From NCBI GenBank assembly GCA_900554645.1, contig USIE01000007.1:1-55000 (forward strand): a stretch of 55,000 bases of DNA, in the 5' to 3' direction. The notes under the pieces are model-generated. The model saw only the letters and a list, made by a program, of their open reading frames with translations. It was not told the origin of the DNA and did no database searches. The position numbers were made by a program, and so were the translations under genes. Of the stretch, positions 49,190 through 55,000 are shown piece by piece (position 1 is the stretch's first letter; each line of letters begins with the position of its first letter). This DNA is from an uncultured Collinsella sp. (GTDB lineage: Bacteria > Actinomycetota > Coriobacteriia > Coriobacteriales > Coriobacteriaceae).

Positions 49190-50923
49190 CTACATCTCGC
49201 CGAGCAAAATCCAGGCAGAGCTGTCCTGTGCGAGCTTACCGTCTGCGAGCGGTGATGAAGTGAGCAGGACCTTGCCCGCCGGCAGCTTCACGGGCGCTGC
49301 GCCGAAGTTCGTCACACACGCCCAGCCGTTGTCGCGGCGATAGGCGATAACGCCGCCCTCGGCACCCTCGGCACCATCCGCAAGACCGGTGCGCCCGTCA
49401 AGATCGAGCCACGCAAGATCGTTGGTGCACCCGCGCAACTTGCGCCGCAGCCAGAGGGCCTCGCGATAGAGCGCGAGCATCGATGCCGGGTCCGCCTCTT
49501 CCCTATCGACAGCGTAGTCGGAAAACCACGCAGGCTGCGGCAGATGAGGCGCTCCATCGGCGCCTGCCGGCGAAAACCCAAACGATCCGCCCTGCGCGGG
49601 ATCGTCCGCCGACACCCACGGCAGGGGAACTCGGCAGCCGTCGCGCCCTTTCTCGCGTTTCGGCCCGTGTGTATTGGTTGCACTGGGATCTTCGAGTGCA
49701 GACCACGGGATATCAGCCACCTCAAAAAGGCCGAGCTCTTCACCCTGGTACACGTATGCCGAGCCCGGAAGCGCCAGCTCGAGCAAAAGGGCCGCCCGCG
49801 CGCGACGCTCGCCGAGCTCACGGTTCTCGTCATAAGACGACCCGTCGCGCAAGAGCCAGTCAAGCGCAATCTGGTGGTAGCGCGTCGCCTTGATCTGCGG
49901 CAGGGCATAGCGTGTCGCCACGCGCGGCACGTCGTGGTTGGAGAGCACCCAGGTCGAGGCAGAATCGGATTCGACGGCCGCCTTCAAGCCCTCCTCGATT
50001 GCTGCATGCATGTCGTCATAGGTCCAAGTGGCCTTGGCGAACTCGAAGTTGAACGTCTGGCCAAGCTCGCTGGGGCGCGCATAGAGATGCTGGCGCTCGG
50101 GCAGCACCCACGCCTCGGCAACGGCACTACGCGGCGGATCATAGCGGTCGAATACGCGGCGCCACTCGCGATAGATCTCGTGGACCTCGTTGCGGTCCCA
50201 CAGCGGATGGGTACCGTCGTCAACCATGTCATCGCCCTCGGCGAGATGCCACCGGTCGAGATCATCGCGATCGAGGTCCTTGGCGAGACCGTGTGCCACA
50301 TCGATACGGAAACCATCGACGCCACGATCGCTCCAAAACGCGAGGACGTCGCAGAAGAATGTGTGGACCTCGGGGCACGACCAGTCAAAATCGGGCTGCT
50401 CGGGCGTAAACATATGCAGATACCACTGACCGTCCGCAACACGCGTCCAGGCGGGGCCGCCAAAGTTGGCATTCCAATTGGTGGGAGGCAGCTCGCCATA
50501 CTCGCCTCGACCGTCGCGAAAGATATACCGGGCGCGCTCGGGCGACCTGGGGCCGGCGGCAAGAGCAGCTTTGAACCAGGGATGTTGGTCGGATGAGTGG
50601 TTGGGCACGATGTCGACGATGACCTTGATGTCGTGCGCGTGGGCAGCGGCGACCATGTTATCGAAGTCGTCAAGCGAGCCAAGACGCGGGTCGACATCGC
50701 AGTAGTCCGCCACATCATAGCCGCCGTCGACAAGCGGCGATGGGTAGAACGGGCTCAGCCATATGGCCTCGATGCCCAGCTGCTCAAGATAATCCATCTG
50801 CTGGGTAATGCCCGCAATATCGCCCAAACCCGTACCAGTCGAATCCTTAAACGAGCGCGGATAAATCTGATAGATCGCCGCATCGGACATCCACGAGCGC
50901 GAAGAGGTTATTTCTGTAGCCAT
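49190..50923 (-). CDS. GH13 alpha-glucosidase (oligo-1,6-glucosidase type)
   Basis: A 577-residue glycoside hydrolase of family 13. Conserved regions: I VDIVPNHSSDQH, II DGFRIDVAHGL with the nucleophile Asp, III AVAEAWVLPE with the acid/base Glu, and IV WVLSNHDVPR with the stabilising Asp. N-terminal AAIYQIYPRSFKD is typical. It has no signal peptide, so it cleaves alpha-glucosides such as isomaltose or maltose in the cytoplasm. ATG 50923 follows AAGGGAG; ATG 50932 lies within that site. No transporter or regulator gene is beside it; it stands between two tRNA operons. Confidence 0.95.
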   Translation of the reverse strand: MATEITSSRSWMSDAAIYQIYPRSFKDSTGTGLGDIAGITQQMDYLEQLGIEAIWLSPFYPSPLVDGGYDVADYCDVDPRLGSLDDFDNMVAAAHAHDIKVIVDIVPNHSSDQHPWFKAALAAGPRSPERARYIFRDGRGEYGELPPTNWNANFGGPAWTRVADGQWYLHMFTPEQPDFDWSCPEVHTFFCDVLAFWSDRGVDGFRIDVAHGLAKDLDRDDLDRWHLAEGDDMVDDGTHPLWDRNEVHEIYREWRRVFDRYDPPRSAVAEAWVLPERQHLYARPSELGQTFNFEFAKATWTYDDMHAAIEEGLKAAVESDSASTWVLSNHDVPRVATRYALPQIKATRYHQIALDWLLRDGSSYDENRELGERRARAALLLELALPGSAYVYQGEELGLFEVADIPWSALEDPSATNTHGPKREKGRDGCRVPLPWVSADDPAQGGSFGFSPAGADGAPHLPQPAWFSDYAVDREEADPASMLALYREALWLRRKLRGCTNDLAWLDLDGRTGLADGAEGAEGGVIAYRRDNGWACVTNFGAAPVKLPAGKVLLTSSPLADGKLAQDSSAWILLGEM

Positions 50924-51059
50924 GGGGCGCATCTCCCTTGCAACGAGGTTTAGATGCTCACGATGATACGCCCAAGGCAGACAGTCGCGACAAACAACGC
51001 CCCACCTACGCCCAAAAAAGCTCGCTCCCTCTCGGGTTCGAGTCCATGCAATGGGTACG

Positions 51060-51090
51060 AAAAAGCCCGGCTACCTTGGTAGTCGGGCTG
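51060..51090 (-). terminator. Terminator of the tRNA Gly-Cys-Gly operon
   Basis: On the minus strand AGCCCG and CTACC pair with GGTAG and CGGGCT (one mismatch) around AA, followed by TTTTTC. Confidence 0.85.
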
Positions 51091-51097
51091 TTGCGTT

Positions 51098-51173
51098 TGG
51101 AGCGGACAACGGGGCTCGAACCCGCGACCCCAACCTTGGCAAGGTTGTGCTCTACCAACTGAGCCATGTCCGC
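51098..51173 (-). tRNA. tRNA-Gly(GCC)
   Basis: Same sequence as the copies at 48982-49057 and 51325-51400, anticodon GCC, with encoded CCA. It is the last gene of the Gly-Cys-Gly operon. Confidence 0.97.
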
Positions 51174-51215
51174 ATATGTAAAACAAAACGGGCGCCGGAG
51201 CGCCCGGATGTTGCC

Positions 51216-51289
51216 TGGAGGCGAAGCCCGGATTCGAACCGGGGGTAAAGGCTTTGCAGGCCTCTGCCTTACCACTTGGCCACTTCGCC
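51216..51289 (-). tRNA. tRNA-Cys(GCA)
   Basis: A 74-nt cloverleaf with CCA. Acceptor GGCGAAG/CTTCGCC, anticodon loop CTGCAAA gives GCA, T loop TTCGAAT. Confidence 0.97.
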
Positions 51290-51324
51290 GAAAAAGGACC
51301 GCATGAGACGGTCCGGAAACGCAA

Positions 51325-51400
51325 TGGAGCGGACAACGGGGCTCGAACCCGCGACCCCAACCTTGGCAAGGTTGTGCTCTACCAACTGAGCCATGTCCGC
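51325..51400 (-). tRNA. tRNA-Gly(GCC)
   Basis: First gene of the Gly-Cys-Gly operon, identical to the other two tRNA-Gly(GCC) copies in the mature region as read. Confidence 0.97.
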
Positions 51401-51412
51401 TTGCGGGTTATT

Positions 51413-51460
51413 AATTTACGCGAGTTGCCCAAAAGACGCAAGTACTTTTTTCAAAAAAGT
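51413..51460 (-). promoter_or_regulatory. tRNA Gly-Cys-Gly promoter with upstream palindrome
   Basis: On the minus strand TTGCGT (51436-51441), 17 nt, TAAATT (51413-51418). The 17-bp palindrome ACTTTTTTCAAAAAAGT (51444-51460) lies 2 nt upstream of the -35. Confidence 0.7.
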
Positions 51461-51504
51461 TGTCTGGCACATGTTCTCGGCAGGTAAACACGCCAAACGA
51501 TGTA

Positions 51505-52251
51505 CTAGGCGCACGATTCCAATGCTCCGTTAAACAGCTTCACCATCCGGACACGCGTCCCGGCGCCGTCCGTGCGACGGGCAACCTCCACATTGTCGAC
51601 CAGCATGCGCATAAGCTTGATACCGCGTCCACGCTCTTCGGTCGCAACCGGCTCACTCGACCCGTCGATCGAATAGCCCATCCCACGGTCAACGACCTCG
51701 ATTACCACTCGATCGCCATAAGCCTGAACCGTCAGGATGCACCCGATGCCGCCCGCATGGTCATACGCATTGCCCAGCGCCTCCCCCGATGCCAATGCGA
51801 CGTCATAGCGCTCGTCGCGGCGTAACGGAAGCGACTCGAGGAGCTCGGCAATACGGTGCCGATAATATGGGAGGTTCTCGATACCCTGACGCACCTCGAC
51901 GCTCTTACTCCAGCGCGGCAGCTCCCCCACCGGAATGGCGGGAATCGACTCCCGTGCCGGACCTGCAACATGAAGGATATCGACGAGACGGGCGATCTCT
52001 AAAAAGCGAACGACCTCATCAGATGCGTTGACGAGCGAAAGCAGGCCCTCGCGCCTCATGAGTTCGCGAGCGCGCGTAAGCAGGAACGCCAAACCTGTCG
52101 AGTCGATAAAGCCAACAGTTTGACAATTGATGACAACTCGACGCACGCCGCGGTCGATCAAAGCATCTAACCGTCGGCGCAGCGCGGGCACCGAGGCGAT
52201 GTCAATATCGCTCGGTGGCGTCAAAACCGCTATGTCATTCCACTCATTCAT
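51505..52251 (-). CDS. Fused STAS anti-anti-sigma and RsbW-type ATPase
   Basis: A 248-residue fusion of two partner-switching modules. Residues about 1-105 form a STAS domain with the phosphorylatable Ser in GFIDSTGLAFLL. Residues about 125-245 form a GHKL ATPase: N box SGEALGNAYDHAG, G1 VVDRGMGYS, G2 ERGRGIKLMRMLVD. Usually these are separate proteins (SpoIIAA/RsbV and SpoIIAB/RsbW). The kinase could phosphorylate its own STAS part. The start at ATG 52251 lacks a strong site. The phosphatase gene is 78 bp upstream in the same direction. No sigma factor gene is in the window. Confidence 0.87.
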   Translation of the reverse strand: MNEWNDIAVLTPPSDIDIASVPALRRRLDALIDRGVRRVVINCQTVGFIDSTGLAFLLTRARELMRREGLLSLVNASDEVVRFLEIARLVDILHVAGPARESIPAIPVGELPRWSKSVEVRQGIENLPYYRHRIAELLESLPLRRDERYDVALASGEALGNAYDHAGGIGCILTVQAYGDRVVIEVVDRGMGYSIDGSSEPVATEERGRGIKLMRMLVDNVEVARRTDGAGTRVRMVKLFNGALESCA

Positions 52252-52329
52252 ACGACCATGGTTCCCCAAAAGAGCCTACTCGATGCATGCATTTCCCCAA
52301 CCGTACGGATTAGGCCTGGCCAACGTCAC

Positions 52330-54675
52330 TTACGACCGGCCCCGCAAAAACTCAAGGGACACCAGTGCGATGTCGTCGTCCAAAGCCGATTCGGTAAAGC
52401 GATCAAGCTCTCCCAAAACCTTGCCGCAGATACCCGATACGCCCTCGCCCGAAACCGATAGTAAAAGATCGCGTAGGCGCTGTTCACCAAAGAACGCCCC
52501 CGTGCGATCGCGTGCCTCAATCGTTCCATCGGTATACATAAAGAGCATGTCACCAGGAGCGAAGGTAAAGGCGCCCGTCTCGTACACCATGCTTTCGAAT
52601 GCGCCGATCACGCCCGACTGGCATCCAAGGAGCTCAACCTCTCCCCCGCGAGCCTCGTCACCGCCAAGCGGGATCGACTCGGGCCTGATGACCATGGTTG
52701 GAGGATGGCCCGCCGAGCAATAGGTCGCGCGCCCCGCTTTAAGATCGATCTTGGCGATAAAGGCCGTCACGAACGTCTCGACCCTCGAGAAGCCCATGAG
52801 CATGCTGTTGAGGGAGCGTGCCATGCGAGCAGGGCCAGCGCCCTCCCAGGCATAGGCCGTCAGGGCCGTCTTGACGAGCGCGGACATGGATGCCGCCTCG
52901 ATACCCTTGCCAGACACATCACCCAGAATCATGACGGCGCAGTCGTCGGGAAGGCGGATGAGTGTATAGAAGTCTCCGCCGACCAACGCGGAGTTCGTGG
53001 CCGACAGGTACACCGAGTCGGTCGCGATGCCCGGAACATCACCGAGCGAATTCCTCATTCCGACCTGAAGGGTCTGGGCGATATGGCGCTCCTCGCGCTT
53101 TTGCGACTCACCTTCATAGATCAACTCAAAATCGTGGGCTAAGTGCACCAGATAGTCGTATTCAAGGTCGTCAATCGGCTCTTGGCTGCCATCGCGAAGC
53201 AGCAAAGCGCGCGTCGTCGGCCCCTTGGCAACATCGGCCGGGACGATCGCATCGTTGCTACGCCTGCTGTCAGCATCCGAGCGATAATGCCCCACCTCGA
53301 TGCCAGAGTCAACATAGATGCCTTGGCACGGTAGGCCGTGAGCTCTCAACCATCCGCCCATGGGCATAGACTCATCAACACGTGTCAAGCGAACATGCTT
53401 CAGGTCGTCAGCGCTCGCACCGCCCAGGACTGACACTTCAAAGCCATCCGAAGCGGCCCCCAAACGCGCAGCAGGCGCCGTAGTCGAAAAAAAGAGCGAC
53501 TCCGGGTCCCCTGGCAGCGCCACACGACTGCCTCCCTCAAAATCGATGACAAAGCATTCAAGGCCCGCATCGTACTCCACAGGGCAGAAATGGCAATTAA
53601 GCACAGCGCAGATTTCGGACGATACGGCGTGCGAAGCGGCGACCGAATCATCAAGATAGGTAAAGAGCTCATCGCGCAACACATTGAGCGAGCGGCCAAG
53701 CTCTGCGGTACGACGCGAGCGCAAGCTCGATGCCATACCGACTAACTGGATAGACAGATAATCGCAAATGACCTCGAGCACGTTAACGTCATAGGCAAGC
53801 GGCGCCTGGGGGCGTTTCCAGCCGACTTCCAGCACACCGAGGACCTGCGTGCCGTAAAACACGGGAAGGCAGATCTCGCTGCGGTATGGCGGCATATCCT
53901 GCACGCGCAGCAGGTGCTTGGAACGATTATCCAGATCCATGAACATGCCCGAGGCGACTCGATCGCCCTCAAGGTCCTGCTGGATCGATAGACGACAAGC
54001 GCGCGACTCACGAAGCACGTACGTCGGAATGCCAGCGCCATAGGGCATGAACTCGGGCAGATAGCTGTCCTCAAGTTCCTTGGAAACACCACGGAGCTTA
54101 AAACCGCCGCTCTCGGAAAAATAGATGGCGGCACCCGATGCATCGAGCGTTCCGACAAGCTGATTCAAAACGGTGTCGAGCAATCTGGGAAGCTCATCGG
54201 AGCCAACGGTACTCATAATGACCGAAAGCGTGCCCGAAAGGCGCTTATTCGCCACCCTAAGCTCCGATAGCGCACGCTTGAGTTGACGGTCGTGGGAATA
54301 CTGCTCTTCGATGCTGTGAAGCGCCACCAGGACACGCGGCGCACGGCGTCCAAAGATGCGCGGCGGCGTGACGGAACCCGCGCGAACCAAGACGGGAATA
54401 AACGACCCGTCGCTCAGCTTGAGCATCAGCTCACTCTCGGAGCCATCGGTCTCAAATGGCAGACGATGTTCAGTCGCGCGCTCAAAGGCAGAAGAGTACA
54501 GCACGTCCTTAACGTCACCATTGATGACATCGGTGCGCTCCTCACACATCAGGTCGAGCAAGCGATTATTCACATGCAGAATGGTTCCGTCGAGTTCGCA
54601 GATGATGACCGCATCGCTCGTGATCTCGACCAGTTGGGCAACGTCTGCCCACTCGTTGCGCTCAAGCGTTTCCAT
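52330..54675 (-). CDS. PAS-GAF-PP2C (SpoIIE/RsbU-type) phosphatase
   Basis: A 781-residue signalling phosphatase. Residues about 10-120 form a PAS domain (EITSDAVIICELDGTILHVNN). Residues about 150-320 form a GAF domain (ASGAAIYFSESGGFKL, SEICLPVFYGTQVLGVLEVG). A middle region of about 200 residues is less clear and may be a second GAF. Residues about 555-780 form a PP2C/SpoIIE domain: SALVGGDFYTLIRLPDD, MILGDVSGKGIEAASMS, GDMLFMYTDGTIEARD and DDDIALVSLEF, with metal-binding Asp residues. ATG 54675 is behind GTGAGG. It likely removes phosphate from the STAS part of the next gene in response to a signal sensed by PAS or GAF. Confidence 0.9.
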   Translation of the reverse strand: METLERNEWADVAQLVEITSDAVIICELDGTILHVNNRLLDLMCEERTDVINGDVKDVLYSSAFERATEHRLPFETDGSESELMLKLSDGSFIPVLVRAGSVTPPRIFGRRAPRVLVALHSIEEQYSHDRQLKRALSELRVANKRLSGTLSVIMSTVGSDELPRLLDTVLNQLVGTLDASGAAIYFSESGGFKLRGVSKELEDSYLPEFMPYGAGIPTYVLRESRACRLSIQQDLEGDRVASGMFMDLDNRSKHLLRVQDMPPYRSEICLPVFYGTQVLGVLEVGWKRPQAPLAYDVNVLEVICDYLSIQLVGMASSLRSRRTAELGRSLNVLRDELFTYLDDSVAASHAVSSEICAVLNCHFCPVEYDAGLECFVIDFEGGSRVALPGDPESLFFSTTAPAARLGAASDGFEVSVLGGASADDLKHVRLTRVDESMPMGGWLRAHGLPCQGIYVDSGIEVGHYRSDADSRRSNDAIVPADVAKGPTTRALLLRDGSQEPIDDLEYDYLVHLAHDFELIYEGESQKREERHIAQTLQVGMRNSLGDVPGIATDSVYLSATNSALVGGDFYTLIRLPDDCAVMILGDVSGKGIEAASMSALVKTALTAYAWEGAGPARMARSLNSMLMGFSRVETFVTAFIAKIDLKAGRATYCSAGHPPTMVIRPESIPLGGDEARGGEVELLGCQSGVIGAFESMVYETGAFTFAPGDMLFMYTDGTIEARDRTGAFFGEQRLRDLLLSVSGEGVSGICGKVLGELDRFTESALDDDIALVSLEFLRGRS

Positions 54676-54701
54676 CGTGGACCTCACCGTCTATCGGTAA
54701 C

Positions 54702-54724
54702 AAAAAAGCCTCCGAGGAGGCTTC
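54702..54724 (-). terminator. Terminator after tRNA-Leu
   Basis: On the minus strand AAGCCTCC-TCG-GGAGGCTT is followed by TTTT. It lies 10 nt after the tRNA and before the phosphatase start. Confidence 0.85.
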
Positions 54725-54734
54725 TCAAATGCGA

Positions 54735-54824
54735 TGGTGTCGGAGGCGGGACTTGAACCCGCATGACCAAAAAGCGGTCACTAGCACCTCAAGCTAGCGC
54801 GTCTGCCAATTCCGCCACTCCGAC
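54735..54824 (-). tRNA. tRNA-Leu(GAG)
   Basis: A 90-nt class II tRNA with encoded CCA. Acceptor GTCGGAG/CTCCGAC, anticodon loop TTGAGGT gives GAG, long variable arm (TGACCGC...GGTCA), T loop TTCAAGT. Confidence 0.96.
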
Positions 54825-54881
54825 ATGCTATGTTGTTGATTCGCGGTTCGTTTTGTTGGACCCGCGCGTTCAACGAGGAAG

Positions 54882-54930
54882 ATAATAACCTATGATTCGA
54901 GAACTGTGCAAGCACTTTTTTCAAAAAAGT
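54882..54930 (-). promoter_or_regulatory. tRNA-Leu promoter with upstream palindrome
   Basis: On the minus strand TTGCAC (54906-54911), 18 nt, TATTAT (54882-54887). The 17-bp palindrome ACTTTTTTCAAAAAAGT (54914-54930) is identical to that at 51444-51460 and has the same distance to the -35. Confidence 0.7.
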
Positions 54931-54984
54931 TTACGAATTTGTAAACCTTGATTGTCATTTTCATTGCAACAGCCTCAGGACTCA

Positions 54985-55000
54985 GCGCAACGCGTTGCGC
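54985..55000. repeat. Perfect 16-bp palindrome at window end
   Basis: GCGCAACGCGTTGCGC. It may be part of a structure that continues beyond the window. Function unknown. Confidence 0.4.

Noticed and set aside
1..55000. CRISPR array or rRNA gene
   Set aside because: No regularly spaced identical repeats with unique spacers and no rRNA-like stretch were seen. The repeats found are isolated hairpins or attachment sites.

Overview
The window looks like chromosomal DNA of an anaerobic, GC-rich gut actinobacterium of class Coriobacteriia, most like Collinsella. The evidence is the overall codon usage, an oxygen-independent class III ribonucleotide reductase (nrdD/nrdG), a flavodoxin with its DUF3793 partner, ferredoxin-type aldo/keto reductase, and many short intergenic hairpins. 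The genus is inferred from gene content and style; no 16S gene is present.

Layout. (1) 0.3-11.7 kb: a long minus-strand catabolic locus. It has a GntR regulator, a YfcC-type carrier, a YtcJ-type amidohydrolase, FrlC-, FrlB- and FrlD-like proteins (fructoselysine/Amadori pathway), a second PfkB kinase, an amidohydrolase-2 protein, a YjbQ protein, a BtpA/SgcQ protein and an FGGY kinase. A promoter with a palindromic operator precedes the carrier, and intrinsic terminators cut the locus into segments. Glucose 6-phosphate from a deglycase would feed pgi at 13.6-15.3 kb. (2) 11.8-20 kb: HAD phosphatases, pgi, a decayed alcohol-dehydrogenase fragment between short repeats, an SOS-type umuC/yolD pair with LexA-like boxes, a copper-type HMA protein with a CsoR-like operator, and DUF3793 plus flavodoxin. 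(3) 20-23.2 kb: an amino-acid ABC transporter whose permease carries an unusual secreted N-terminal domain. (4) 23-30.9 kb: endonuclease IV, oxidoreductases, two hairpin repeats with covarying stems, a frameshifted ketopantoate reductase, a secreted protein, and metY behind a possible leader peptide. (5) 31-41 kb: LysR, RNase HI, acylphosphatase, Fur, an orphan UreE-like protein beside an FKBP/SlyD-like protein, peptidases and a folE-HD-folB cluster. (6) 40.2-43.7 kb: nrdD/nrdG with an NrdR-like box.

(7) 43.99-48.95 kb: a small integrated element inserted at the 3' end of a tRNA-Val gene. It is bounded by identical 57-bp direct repeats and carries a frameshifted tyrosine integrase, a PadR/DUF1700/short membrane protein operon, a GNAT acetyltransferase and an Abi_2-type HEPN protein (candidate phage defence). 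(8) 48.9-55 kb: tRNA-Val, three near-identical tRNA-Gly(GCC), tRNA-Cys and tRNA-Leu genes, a GH13 alpha-glucosidase, and a signalling pair made of a fused STAS-ATPase and a PAS/GAF/PP2C phosphatase. The three tRNA promoters share an AT-rich palindrome just upstream of the -35 box.

Functions are assigned by reading motifs and by recall of protein families. No database search was possible.
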